From Amycolatopsis tolypomycina (GTDB taxonomy: Bacteria > Actinomycetota > Actinomycetes > Mycobacteriales > Pseudonocardiaceae): a DNA stretch of 64,000 bases. The notes beneath the pieces were generated by a model. It did no database searches, was not told the DNA's origin, and worked only from the letters and a program-made list of their open reading frames with translations. The position numbers and the translations under genes were made by a program. The stretch covers positions 744,001-808,000 of the forward strand of contig NZ_FNSO01000003.1 of NCBI RefSeq assembly GCF_900105945.1. The letters are read 5' to 3'. This document shows, piece by piece, positions 43,583-53,356 of the stretch (its first letter is position 1; every line of letters starts with the position of its first letter).

Positions 43583-44926
43583 ATGGCTCGTCGGAGGGGG
43601 ACGAGGCCGGACCGGGTTCGCCTGCCGCGCGGTGGCGAGTTCGCTGCTGTGTGGGTGGGTGAGCTGGGCTCGGTCGCTGGGGATCAGCTGGCCAAGGTGG
43701 CTGTCGCACTGCTGGTTTTCGATCGCACCGGCTCGGCGGCGTGGACCGGCGCGGCATACGCGGCGAACTTCCTGGCACCGCTGGTGGCCGGACCGTTGCT
43801 GGCGGGCCTGGCCGATCGCTATCGGCGGCGTGAGCTGATGGTGGCTTGTCTGCTGCTGCAGGCTCTGTTCGTTGCCCTGATGGCGATTCCGGCGGCCCCG
43901 ATCGCGTTCCTGTTCGCGGGGACGATGGCGGTCGCGTTGCTGCAAGTGCCGTTCAAAGGCGCTCAGGGTGCAGTGGTGCGCCAGATCCTCGCCGACTACA
44001 TGATCGGCGAGCGAGGCGTGGAGCCGGACGACCCGGCGCGCGACGACCTCAACGGGCCGGGCCGGGCGCGGTTGGTGATGCTGAGGGAGGTCGGTCAGCT
44101 CGCCGGCCTCGGCGGCGCCGCGGCCGTGGTCCTGGTCATCGGGACCAGCTGGGCTCTCACCGCTGACGTTGCGACCTTCGTGGCCGCTGCGATCCTGCTG
44201 CGCAGCGGGCTGCGCGACCGGGTGGCGCCAGCTGGTCCCGCCTCGTCGGGCGGCTCCACCGTGGCGAGCCTGTTCACGCAGCTGCGGACAGCTGCCAGCC
44301 TCGTGCGTGACGACCAGGCGGTGCGGCTGCTCGTCGGGTTCATCGCCCTGATCGGCTGCACTGCCGCGGCGGACGCCGTCATCGTGCCTTTGGTAGCCGA
44401 GCTCGGCGCACCGCGGTGGGTGGTCGGCCCGCTGCTGGCGGCGGACTGCGTCGGGATGGTCATCGGGGCCCGCTGGCTGGAGGGACAGCCGGGAAGCCGC
44501 AAGACGCGGTGGATGGGGCCGATGGCCGTGCTCAGCGTTCTGCCGCTGGCCCTGTTCTGGCTCGAGCCCGCCGGCACGGCGGTGGTTGCCCGTGATCCGG
44601 GCTCCTGGCCATGGTTGGTGATCGGCGTGGGCGTGCTGCTGGTCATCTCGGGCGCGTGCAGCAACTACTACATCGCGGCGAACGCCGATCTGACCGAGCG
44701 TGTCGCCGACAGTGTCGCCGGTACGGCGAATGGTCTAACGAGCACGATCTTGCGTGCCGGCCAAGGCATAGGTGCGATCACGGCTGGTGCGATCGCGCAG
44801 TTTTCCAGTGCCGGAATGGCTGTTGCGCTCGTGGGCAGCCTCGGGGTACTCCTGACAGGGGCGGCTGGTGTCCAATGGCGACGGTTTCAGCGGTCGCCGC
44901 AGGTCAGGAGTACCGCGCAGGCATGA
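43583..44926 (+). CDS. MFS transporter, DHA3-like
   Basis: 447 residues with about 12 hydrophobic helices. The first loop contains LADRYRRRELMVACLLLQAL, the GxxxDRxxRR signature between TM2 and TM3. The family exports drugs or siderophores; the substrate is unknown. Start: ATG at 43583 with GGGGACGGGAG upstream. A short hydrophilic insertion (GVEPDDPARDDLNGP) in the middle is typical of actinobacterial members. It is monocistronic in this window. Confidence 0.8.
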   Translation: MARRRGTRPDRVRLPRGGEFAAVWVGELGSVAGDQLAKVAVALLVFDRTGSAAWTGAAYAANFLAPLVAGPLLAGLADRYRRRELMVACLLLQALFVALMAIPAAPIAFLFAGTMAVALLQVPFKGAQGAVVRQILADYMIGERGVEPDDPARDDLNGPGRARLVMLREVGQLAGLGGAAAVVLVIGTSWALTADVATFVAAAILLRSGLRDRVAPAGPASSGGSTVASLFTQLRTAASLVRDDQAVRLLVGFIALIGCTAAADAVIVPLVAELGAPRWVVGPLLAADCVGMVIGARWLEGQPGSRKTRWMGPMAVLSVLPLALFWLEPAGTAVVARDPGSWPWLVIGVGVLLVISGACSNYYIAANADLTERVADSVAGTANGLTSTILRAGQGIGAITAGAIAQFSSAGMAVALVGSLGVLLTGAAGVQWRRFQRSPQVRSTAQA

Positions 44927-45120
44927 CGTGTGCTCAGGTCTCGCGATCGCCAGGTACGAGGGAAAGGGGCATGGTTCACCTCCACACAAAGGGAAGACGG
45001 GAGTCGCCTGCGGACAGGAGACGGTGACTCAGAATTCCCAGGTGGACTCAGGTTTCGCGGTCGCCACAATTGCGCACGACGCACCTCCGCATGTCGATGG
45101 GCCAAGGGGAGGAGACGGGC

Positions 45121-46716
45121 ATGAGGAAGTCCCGGGCGGACAAACACCCGGTTGAATCGACATCGTCATCACCTCCGCGAGCGGGCAGTCCCGCGGTCCT
45201 CCAGCAGCCGAGCAGAGCAGGGGAGTCCACCCAGCGTGCTGTGCTGAGGGTAATGCAGCGCGTGGCGATCTGTCTCACCCGCATGATCAGCCAGGTGCGC
45301 TACGCCGCTCGTGTGATCTCCCATCCGCGGTCCCGGTGGCGCCTGTGGGAGTGGGGTCGCCGCCCGGTGACGTGGGCATTGATCGCCGAGCCGCTGGTCC
45401 TCGCCTGGGCCGCAGTCGAATCCGTCGATGCGTTCGGCGCCGGTATCGATGCGGTGGCCTGGGTCCGCTTCGCTTTCTTGTGTGTTGCGGCTGTCGTCTA
45501 CGTGATCGGCACGAACGTTGCCGAGGAGCGCCGGCGTGGCCGCGCCGGCGACAAGACGCACGTCGACCACACCAGCCTCGTGTTCTTCGCCGCGGCGGTC
45601 GTCCTGCCGGTGCCGCTGGCGATCGTGCTGATCGCGCTGGTGCGGTTCCATCGATGGTGGATTGCCCGCAAGCCGGTCCATAAGTTCGTGCACAGTTCCG
45701 TCGCCATCTGCTGTTCGGCGCTCGGGGTGCATGGCGTCGCGGGCCTGACGCCGTTGCGCGAGTGGGTCGGAGGAGTGCAGGTCGGCCTGGGGGCACCGGT
45801 GGCGCTCGGTCTGGTGGGAGCGGTTGCGGCCTACTACGCCGCGCAGACGGTCATGGTGGGCGCGGCACGCGGGCTGGCGTCGTCGGTGTGGGACCAGGCG
45901 CCGGCCGAGCGCGAGGACGGCTGGCGGGGTCGCCTGTGGGTCCACATGGTCGGTGACCGGTCCGACAATGCCGAGATCGTGGTGACCTTGCTGATCGCTG
46001 CGATGATCACGTGGTGGGCGCTCGCCTGGTTGCCGGTCCTGCTGTTCGTCATCCCGGTGGGCGCCTACCTCACCATCCGCGGCCAGCGGCTCGAGGAGAA
46101 GCAGCAGGAGATCGACGACCTGGCCCGTACCGCGGAGATCGACACGCGTACCGGGCTCCTGATGGTCGCTGCCTTCGAGAAAGCGACCGCCAAAGTTCTT
46201 TCCCGAGCTGTCCGCGGCGGGGAGCCGACATCGCTGCTGATCATCGACATCGACCACTTCAAGAAGGTCAACGACACCTTCGGGCACACCACCGGCGACG
46301 AGGTTCTCGCCGCGATCGGCGAGCTGCTACGCGATGTGTCGCGGCCGTCGGACCTTGCTTGCCGATGGGGCGGCGAGGAGATGGTGCTCCTGCTGCCGGA
46401 CACTGACCTCGTCACCGCTCTCGCTGTGGCCGAGCGGATCCGGGCTGCGGTCGAAGCCATGACGATCCCGATCACCAAAGCTGCCGGTGGCGACGTGTGG
46501 TACATGGGTCTCGCTGACCACAATGGCGTCCGGAAGCCGGAGGAGATCCGCACCGTGTCCATCGGCGTCGCCAGCATCCCGGTGCACGGTGACCACTTCG
46601 GTGAGGCGTTCGAACGAGCCGACCAGGCTCTGTATGCCGCGAAGGCAGGCGGCCGGAACCGCGTCCGTGCCGCCGAGGCCGTGCGCTTGACCGAGACGGA
46701 CCAGGTGGTCACCTGA
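45121..46716 (+). CDS. Diguanylate cyclase-like membrane protein (GGDEF domain, GGEEM variant)
   Basis: 531 residues. The N-terminal 70 residues are polar. A membrane module of about seven helices follows (about 75-325), as in actinobacterial GGDEF proteins, then a short coiled linker (LEEKQQEIDDLARTAEID) and the GGDEF domain. IDIDHFKKVNDTFGHTTGDE holds the metal-binding Asp and the substrate-binding region. The active-site loop reads G417-G-E-E-M421 instead of GG(D/E)EF. Catalysis may still occur, as the acidic residues are kept. No EAL domain is present. Start: GGAGGAG lies six bases before the ATG. Confidence 0.85.
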   Translation: MRKSRADKHPVESTSSSPPRAGSPAVLQQPSRAGESTQRAVLRVMQRVAICLTRMISQVRYAARVISHPRSRWRLWEWGRRPVTWALIAEPLVLAWAAVESVDAFGAGIDAVAWVRFAFLCVAAVVYVIGTNVAEERRRGRAGDKTHVDHTSLVFFAAAVVLPVPLAIVLIALVRFHRWWIARKPVHKFVHSSVAICCSALGVHGVAGLTPLREWVGGVQVGLGAPVALGLVGAVAAYYAAQTVMVGAARGLASSVWDQAPAEREDGWRGRLWVHMVGDRSDNAEIVVTLLIAAMITWWALAWLPVLLFVIPVGAYLTIRGQRLEEKQQEIDDLARTAEIDTRTGLLMVAAFEKATAKVLSRAVRGGEPTSLLIIDIDHFKKVNDTFGHTTGDEVLAAIGELLRDVSRPSDLACRWGGEEMVLLLPDTDLVTALAVAERIRAAVEAMTIPITKAAGGDVWYMGLADHNGVRKPEEIRTVSIGVASIPVHGDHFGEAFERADQALYAAKAGGRNRVRAAEAVRLTETDQVVT

Positions 46717-47249
46717 TCGCCGCCGCAGTCGGTGCCGTGGTTCGTCGGGCCACACGTCATCCGCTCCGCCGACGGCCGATCGCCCCGGCAGCGTTTCTGA
46801 TCAGCGGTCGCGGCTGACGGCTCGGTGGGCGAACCAGCGCTCCAGTGAACTCGACAAGTAACTCTAAGTAGCAACATGTTAGGCCAAATGAGTGGTTCGG
46901 CTCCCGAGGTTCATTTAGGCACAGGCTGGTGTACCGCGTTCGCTGGAGTGTCGGTTAGGCTTTCACGAGGTGTCATGGAAGTGAGTCTGCGCAGTTCACG
47001 GGTTTGCGCCAGGTGCTGCGAAGATCGGATTGAAGCTGGTTCGCCGCTCGAGTGTCGCCGCTCGGGCGGTGGGCCCCGATCGGTCGATAGATACGTTGGG
47101 TAACTGATCGCTCCGACTGCACGGTGACGTCAGGCACGCCGGGGCGAGCAGTGTAGGGGTGAGCGAGCTGTCCTGGCCTGATCGGCGAGGACGGGGGCGG
47201 GTGGCGCCAGGCGCGCGACCGCCGCGCTCGAAGCACGGGGCGGGGATGG
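46717..47249. promoter_or_regulatory. Intergenic region with three TTAGGC repeats, upstream of the LuxR-type gene
   Basis: TTAGGC occurs at 46879-46884, 46915-46920 and 46955-46960, spaced 36 and 40 bases, in an AT-richer patch. They may be regulator sites or part of promoters. No gene is seen in the gap. Confidence 0.4.
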
Positions 47250-49622
47250 ATGACCGAGAGCGGCCGCAGCGTCGAGCCGGCGGACTCCGAGGGCGGAACG
47301 GACGAGTGGCGAGGCGACGCCTCGCCATCGGTGGAGGCCGCGGAGATAACCAGCTTCGTCGGCCGAGCCAAGCTGATCAGCGAGACGAAGAGCCTGCTGC
47401 GCACCGCACGCCTGATCACCCTGTTCGGGCCCGGCGGCGTCGGGAAGAGCCGCCTGTTGCGCCGGCTTTCCACGGAACACGCACTCGCCGACGGCTTCCC
47501 GGACGGGGTGTGGGTTGTCGAGCTGGCCGACATACCGGCACGGGAGAACCTGCTCGCCGCAGGGTGCGCGGACCAGCTCGGCATCGGCGACAACGCGGAC
47601 GGCCCGTCCGAAGCCCGGCTGATCGAATTTTTCCGGCAGCGCCGCGCTCTGCTGATGCTGGACAACTGCGAGCACCTCATCGACGACGTGCGCTCAGGTC
47701 AAGTTCCTGCGCTACTGACAACGCTGCTGCCGGCCGCGCCGGCACTGACGGTGGTGACGACCAGCCGAGTTCGACTGGGAGTGTCCGGCGAACACATCGT
47801 GAAGATCCACCCGCTGCTGCCCACGGAAGCCCTGTACCTGCTGCTCGACCGCGCCCGCGCAGCCGGGACCGCGATCAGCGAACCGGAGTACCCGCTCGCC
47901 CTCCGCTTGTGCGAAATGCTCGACGGCTTGCCCTTGGCCATCGAACTGGCTGCTGGTCAGCTCGACGTGATGACGCTGAGGGAGATCGTTGACCACCCCG
48001 AACTCCTGCGCCTGCTGGTCGACGGACCTTACGAGCAGCACCACCACCGTACGATGCATGCCACCATCAAGTGGTCCTATGACCTGCTGGGCGAACGAGA
48101 GCAGCGGATGCTGACGCTCGTGTCGATCTTCGAAGGTGGGTTCGACCTCGAGGCGGCGACCTCGGTCTGTGCCGACAACGGCATCGACACCTCGGATGTG
48201 CCGTCGCTGCTGAAATGCCTCGTCCGGAAGTCCTTGCTGCTGACCGAGTCCGCAAGCGGCCGGACCCGCTATCGCATGCTCGAGCTCGTCCGCCGTTTCG
48301 GCCTGCAGATCACCGCTACGTCAGGCATGGAACCGGAAATCCGCACCGCGCACGCGCACCACTTCCTCGCTCTCGCGTCGCGCGCCCGGAAGGACTGGTT
48401 CAGTGCGCGCCAGACGGACTTGATGCGCCAGCTGCGCGCCGAGCTTCCGAACTTTCGTGCAGCGCAAGTGCACTTCCTCTCGGCCAACCGCACTGTCGGC
48501 CATGGGATCACGCTGTCGGTTGACATCGGCGCCTCGTGCGCGTTCGTGTACGCCGGCGTCCTGAACGACAGCCGGCGCATGCTGACTCGCGGGCTTGAGC
48601 GGCATCCGGCCGAGCCGAGCATGGGGCAGCTGGCAGCCCTGTGCCTGATCTCGTGGATGGCACAGATCCAGGGCAGTGAAGCGGCCGGCGCCGCACAGGC
48701 CGAAGCCGAGGACGTCGCCCGTCAGCTGGGTTGCTCCGACTCGTTCGGCCCCTTGCTCTACAGCCGCGGCACCCGGCTCTGGCTGGCCGAGCCCGACCCC
48801 GTTCGCGCGCGAGACAGCATCGCGCTGATGGCCCGCGCGGAGGAGGCGTTCCGGGAAGCCGGCGAGGAGGGGTTGGAGTTCATGGCCGCGCTCTACGGGG
48901 CGATGTCCACAGTGTTCCTCAGCGGCCCCGAGGCGGCGTTCGCTGCGAGCGCGCGGGTGCTGGAGCTGGCGAGGGCAGCCGAGGCGCAGTGGTGCATCTC
49001 ATGGGCGAAGTGGACCTGCGGGCTCGCCGAGCTGCTGCATGGGGACGCGAAGGCCGCAGCTGCGCATACGCAGGAAGCGCTGCAGCTGCAGCTGGAGATC
49101 AACGACAAGTGGGGACCGCCCTGGTCGCTGTGGCAGATCGCGTTGATCGCACTGCGGCTCGGCGACTACGAGCGTGGTGCGCGGCTGCTCGGCGGCGCTC
49201 GCGTGGCGCAGCGGCTGACCCAGACCAGCGTGCTGGGCATGCGGCCGTTCCTGCTCCTTCAGCAGCAGATCGAGTCGACCGCCCGGCAGCGCTTCGGCAA
49301 CGAGTTCGAGATCCAGATCGCTGTCGGTGAATCCCTCGCGCGGTCGATGGACGAGGTGTACGACCTGGCCAAGGAACCGTTCGCCGCGGCCGAGGACGCC
49401 CCGGTCGCGTCGCAGCATGCCGAAATGCTGACGAAGCGGGAGCTGGAGGTCGCCGAGCTGGTCGCCAAGGCGCTGACGAACCCGGCGATCGGGCAGGCCC
49501 TGGGAATCTCCTCGAGGACGGTCGAGAAGCACGTCGAGAACATCTTGCTCAAGTGGGGCTTGACCTCGCGAACGGAGATTGCCGTCCGGTACCTGCGCGA
49601 CGTCGCGCCGGCCAACGGATGA
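47250..49622 (+). CDS. Large ATPase regulator with C-terminal LuxR HTH (LAL-like)
   Basis: 790 residues. Residues about 30-330 form an ATPase domain with Walker A LFGPGGVGKS (59-68) and Walker B LLMLDNCEHL. The middle 400 residues are TPR-like helices. The C-terminal 60 residues are a GerE/LuxR HTH: LTKRELEVAELVAKALTNPA then ISSRTVEKHVENILLKWGL. These regulators integrate a small ligand and nucleotide binding to activate nearby genes. The convergent P450 gene overlaps the last 74 bases of this gene on the opposite strand. Confidence 0.85.
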   Translation: MTESGRSVEPADSEGGTDEWRGDASPSVEAAEITSFVGRAKLISETKSLLRTARLITLFGPGGVGKSRLLRRLSTEHALADGFPDGVWVVELADIPARENLLAAGCADQLGIGDNADGPSEARLIEFFRQRRALLMLDNCEHLIDDVRSGQVPALLTTLLPAAPALTVVTTSRVRLGVSGEHIVKIHPLLPTEALYLLLDRARAAGTAISEPEYPLALRLCEMLDGLPLAIELAAGQLDVMTLREIVDHPELLRLLVDGPYEQHHHRTMHATIKWSYDLLGEREQRMLTLVSIFEGGFDLEAATSVCADNGIDTSDVPSLLKCLVRKSLLLTESASGRTRYRMLELVRRFGLQITATSGMEPEIRTAHAHHFLALASRARKDWFSARQTDLMRQLRAELPNFRAAQVHFLSANRTVGHGITLSVDIGASCAFVYAGVLNDSRRMLTRGLERHPAEPSMGQLAALCLISWMAQIQGSEAAGAAQAEAEDVARQLGCSDSFGPLLYSRGTRLWLAEPDPVRARDSIALMARAEEAFREAGEEGLEFMAALYGAMSTVFLSGPEAAFAASARVLELARAAEAQWCISWAKWTCGLAELLHGDAKAAAAHTQEALQLQLEINDKWGPPWSLWQIALIALRLGDYERGARLLGGARVAQRLTQTSVLGMRPFLLLQQQIESTARQRFGNEFEIQIAVGESLARSMDEVYDLAKEPFAAAEDAPVASQHAEMLTKRELEVAELVAKALTNPAIGQALGISSRTVEKHVENILLKWGLTSRTEIAVRYLRDVAPANG

Positions 49623-50859
49623 GACGGCGCAGCCCGCCCGTCAGTGCGTCCCAAGGCGACGTCCGCCCACCGAGCAGCACGGGCAAGCGGACGAGACCAT
49701 GCATGATCACACTCGGTTTGTGCCGCAGCTGCGACTCGTCGATCGCCAGGCGGGCGCGCGGAAACGCACGCGTCAGCGCGGTGAACACGATCTCGGCTTC
49801 CAGCCGCGCGAGCGGCGCGCCCAGGCAGTAGTGGATCCCCTGCCCGAAGGACAGGTGCTTCGCGTCCCGGTACACGTCCAGCTCGTCGGGCTGCGGATAC
49901 TGCGCGGGATCGCGGCCCGCGCTCAGCAGGGACACAAGCACGATCTCACCGGCCGGAATGACGACGTCCCCGTAGCGGACCGGCTCTGTGGTCCGTCGAT
50001 AGGGCGCCATCCGGATCGGGCAGTCGTAGCGCAGCATCTCCTCGACCGCCCTGGGGATCAGGGCCGGACGTTGCCCAAGCAGCCGCCACCGGGCGGGATC
50101 GGCGAGCAGGTGCCGCATGCCGTTGCCGACCAGGTTGGTCGAGGCCTCATGACCGGCGACGAACAGCAAGAACACCATGTCCATCAGCTCATCGCCGCTG
50201 ATATCGCCGCTGTCGCATAACTGCACCAACGCTGAGAGCAGGCCGTCGTCCGGGGCTTCTCGTTTGGCAACGATCAGCTTGTCGAAACGGTCCTGCATCG
50301 CATGCGAGGCCGGAAGGACCCGATCGGGATCGTCTTCCATCAAGGCCGCGGTCCACTCGCGCATCGGGTCGCGCTCGTCCAGCGGGATGCCGAGCAGTTC
50401 GCAGATCACGATGAGCGGCAGCGGGAACGCGACGTGTTCGATCACGTCAACCGGCTCCCGGCGGGGGAGCTCCTCGAGCATTTCGGCGACCAGACGCTCG
50501 ATCCGGGGTCGGAGCAGCTGGATGCGGCCCGGTGTGAAGAGCGGGGAGACCAGGCTGCGCAGCTCGGCGTGGCGGGGGTCGTCCATCATGAGCATGCTGT
50601 CGCCGAACATCCGCGATTGCTCGGGATCCTTGCCGAGCTTCACCAGCTGCTCGCCGAGGACCCGGCGCAGCCCTGCGCCGTCCTTGCTGAGCCGCTTGTC
50701 GGCGAGAGCAGCCCGGGCGTCGGCATAGTCGCTGATCACCCACGCGGACACACCGCTGGGCAGCGTCACCCGTTGCGCCGAACCTCGCTCGCGGAGCGCT
50801 GTGGCGGACTCGTGCGCCTGCTCCCAATAGTCCGGACCGCAGAACAGCTCAGGCGCCAT
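49549..50859 (-). CDS. Cytochrome P450 with extended C-terminus
   Basis: 436 residues from the ATG at 50859 with GGGAGG upstream (another ATG at 50919 has no good site). It has the I-helix motif LLFVAGHEASTN, the ExxR motif EEMLRYDCPIR and the heme loop FGQGIHYCLGAPLARLE with Cys near 345. It is a soluble CYP of the actinobacterial type requiring ferredoxin, none of which is adjacent. The chain continues about 40 residues beyond the usual end; that tail is rich in Arg and Trp and is encoded opposite the LuxR HTH codons, so it may be a late stop-codon loss. Confidence 0.88.
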   Translation of the reverse strand: MAPELFCGPDYWEQAHESATALRERGSAQRVTLPSGVSAWVISDYADARAALADKRLSKDGAGLRRVLGEQLVKLGKDPEQSRMFGDSMLMMDDPRHAELRSLVSPLFTPGRIQLLRPRIERLVAEMLEELPRREPVDVIEHVAFPLPLIVICELLGIPLDERDPMREWTAALMEDDPDRVLPASHAMQDRFDKLIVAKREAPDDGLLSALVQLCDSGDISGDELMDMVFLLFVAGHEASTNLVGNGMRHLLADPARWRLLGQRPALIPRAVEEMLRYDCPIRMAPYRRTTEPVRYGDVVIPAGEIVLVSLLSAGRDPAQYPQPDELDVYRDAKHLSFGQGIHYCLGAPLARLEAEIVFTALTRAFPRARLAIDESQLRHKPSVIMHGLVRLPVLLGGRTSPWDALTGGLRRLIRWPARRRAGTGRQSPFARSSPT

Positions 50860-51835
50860 GCGGCCCTCCCAGTACAGTTCCTCGCCCGTTCGCCCGTCCT
50901 GGCGCGCTCGCGCCGACATGGCCGACGAGATGGGTGTCCGCCATCGCAGACAGCAGACGGGGTCGTTGTGGTCAGGGCTGATCCGTTTCACCGGTGGGCC
51001 TCAGGCCACCGGTGAAAGAGGACGTGTCGCACTCCCAGCATCGTCGACCGTGGCCGTCGCGACATCAGTGTGCACACGTAGATTCCTGCGCCGAGGGTAC
51101 GTAGCCGTTGCGGCAACTACGTACTCGAAGGCACGTGCTCGTACTCGGAGGTGGTGCTCTATTCGTCGACCAGCGACTCAATTGAAATAGGTCGATCGAT
51201 CGAAAAGAACGCTATACTCCGACGGTGGTGAGGCCGGCGGCGTCGCGCTGTCCGACGTGTGCGACGGTCGCGGCGCATGGCCCCAGCTGCGAATACTGTT
51301 CCCAGTGACCGGCTACGTGGTCACGTGGGACGGCGCTACGTATCTGCCCGTACTTCGATCGCAGGAATTCGACACCGGCGGTCGCGAGTGCGGGTTTTCC
51401 CGCATTGACACCACCGCGCACGACCGGCCTATTGTTGCCGTGTCGATGGAGATCCGGACCACCATTCACGGCTGGACCGGATCGGGTCCTCCCCATTCGC
51501 GACACATAGCCGGAACCCGGCATCGCGTGTCACCCGGGGTGGCCCACGGCAGGGGAGCACGACCTGGAGTCGCGATCGGCGCGCGTGCACCGCACCCAAG
51601 GGCTGGGCAGGCCCGTCGGTGCCACGCGTCGACAACGGCCGCTCGCGCGGCACTCCAGCGTGCACGCCTCATCGGCCGACGCGGTCGGCCATGAGGTCGA
51701 GCCGGACGGCGCCGCCCGGGCAGGGCGCGCCGTCCGGTCACGCGAACACCCGAGCGCCGAGGCGCAGAGGCACCCCGATGCGCGTCGTCGACACCGACCT
51801 TGAATCCCCACGAGATGACAGCATCGAGGCAACGC
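50860..51835. other. Gap with an 8-bp inverted repeat; no firm gene
   Basis: GTACGTAG (51097-51104) and CTACGTAC (51117-51124) form a perfect inverted repeat with a 12-base loop, in the upstream direction of the P450 gene. A TATACT hexamer lies near 51214. A possible plus-strand frame from a GTG at 51257 begins protein-like (LRILFPVTGYVVTWDGATYL) but becomes Arg-rich and non-typical; I do not call it. Confidence 0.4.
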
Positions 51836-52159
51836 ATGATCGCCCACGACAGCGAACACGGTGCCCAGCCGGTCGCGACCACCGTGCTCGTCGTCCGCGA
51901 CGACGAGACAGGCTGGTCGCACGTGGCCCACGACATCGATCCACGACGACGGCCACGATTCGCCGGATTCATCCAGATCGACACCGAACGTGCGCTGGTC
52001 GCCGGCCTGGCCGCGGCGGACTTCCGCCTGGCAGCCGCATACCGGATCGACGAGTACTCGACGGCGTTCCTCTTCGGCCGAGTCGCCGCCCGCGACGGCG
52101 GGCCGCCGGCACTGGTCGTTGATCGACGAACTACCGGAGCCGCCATGTCCCGCGCATAG
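51836..52159 (+). CDS. Hypothetical small protein
   Basis: 107 residues from the ATG at 51836 with GAGG six bases upstream; longer versions start at 51815 or a TTG at 51800. The pattern (HDIDPRRRPRFAGFIQIDTE) suggests an alpha-beta protein; no known domain was recognised. Confidence 0.5.
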   Translation: MIAHDSEHGAQPVATTVLVVRDDETGWSHVAHDIDPRRRPRFAGFIQIDTERALVAGLAAADFRLAAAYRIDEYSTAFLFGRVAARDGGPPALVVDRRTTGAAMSRA

Positions 52160-52528
52160 CTCGGCGGCCGGTCACCCACGGCCACCCGCCACACCGATAC
52201 AAAATACGACGTCCAACATTCACTGAAGCTCGTTTTCTTCGCGAAAACGGGCCATTTGTGCTGTCCAAAACCGCTCGGAAGCCCGGCAGAAAATGGTCCA
52301 CCAAAAGGGTTGACACCTACGCAGAGTGACGTGCACTCTTGCGGTAGATCGAATCAAAGCCGCAGCTAGAGAGCAGATGCGCGGCAGCTTTGAGAGCGCA
52401 AGTCGAAACTGACTGGTAACTGAAAGTAGTTACCTCGATCGGTTGGCTGGGCTCCAACGGAATTATCGCTGCAGGTGTCCCTGTATTTCCGGACGGAGCT
52501 GCAGAAGGCATCAGGGAAGGGTGAACCC
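52160..52528. other. AT-richer intergenic region with a hairpin
   Basis: CGTTTTC (52231-52237) and GAAAACG (52243-52249) form a 7-bp hairpin with a five-base loop, 72 bases after the stop of the previous gene. A TTGACA hexamer is at 52310-52315, but no matching -10 hexamer was identified. The ribosome site GGGAAGGG precedes the next gene. Confidence 0.4.
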
Positions 52529-53296
52529 ATGGCGACACATGTTTTGCGGGCACGGCGAGCCGCGGTGATCAGCGATTATCGGCTGATCGCTCGGGTGGGT
52601 GCACTCGCGGCCGGTACCACCGCGATGGGCGGCGGCATCAGCCTGCTGGTGTGGTCCAGACTGGGAATGCTCCCCATGGACGTGCTCCATCTCGGCGTCA
52701 GCCGCGCGTCCGGCTGGACGTTCGGCGAGAGCCTCCTCGCGTGCCAGTTCCTGCTGGCGCTGACCTTCATTCCGCTGCGCATCCGTCCCGGACTCGGGAC
52801 TGCGGCCGCCTTGGTGATTCCCGCAGCCGTCGCCGACATCCTCCTGGCGATCCTGCCGAGTCCCGACGGCCTGCCGTTGCGCGTGGCCGCGTTCCTGATC
52901 GGCGCACCCCTCTTCTGTGGCGGTGTCGCCGTCTACTTGCTGGCCAACCTTGGCTGGCTGCCCCGAGACGGGATCATGCTCGCCCTGGCCGGAGCGCGCG
53001 ACGACATCGGCCGCACACGATCCTGGCGCACCGCGCTGGTGCGCATGGGCCTCGACGCGGCATTCGTCGCCGCCGGCGCCGCGCTGCTCGGCCCCGCGAA
53101 CGCACTGCGCGCAGGGGCGCTGGCGCCGGGCACGGTGCTGCTCGCGCTCGTATCCGGCCCACTGATCGTGCTCTTCCGGCGCCTAATCGCTCGAGTTTCA
53201 GGATTCTCGCCGCAGTCCACTCAGGCCGCACCTCGCCACGGAACCGGTCGTCACCGGCGCACTCAGCCCACCCATGCCCGCAGCGACAGCGCATGA
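52529..53296 (+). CDS. YczE/YitT-type membrane protein
   Basis: 255 residues with about five or six hydrophobic helices. It has the MPMDVLHLGVSRASGWTFGE phrase near residue 52 and an NLGWLPRDGIMLAL phrase near residue 145, both typical of the YczE-like family. The tail is polar and basic (about 25 residues). In bacilli a member sits near surfactin genes, but the function is unknown. It is followed by a cupin gene 60 bases later. Confidence 0.7.
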   Translation: MATHVLRARRAAVISDYRLIARVGALAAGTTAMGGGISLLVWSRLGMLPMDVLHLGVSRASGWTFGESLLACQFLLALTFIPLRIRPGLGTAAALVIPAAVADILLAILPSPDGLPLRVAAFLIGAPLFCGGVAVYLLANLGWLPRDGIMLALAGARDDIGRTRSWRTALVRMGLDAAFVAAGAALLGPANALRAGALAPGTVLLALVSGPLIVLFRRLIARVSGFSPQSTQAAPRHGTGRHRRTQPTHARSDSA

Positions 53297-53356
53297 CCCC
53301 GGACCAGTTCCAGCCGTTCAGTCAGAACCGGAAACCCACACGCAGAGGAAACGATC

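Noticed and set aside
51257..51694. Plus-strand gene in the P450 upstream gap
   Set aside because: The first 65 codons look protein-like but the remainder is Arg/His/Ala-rich without motif, and no ribosome site is present.
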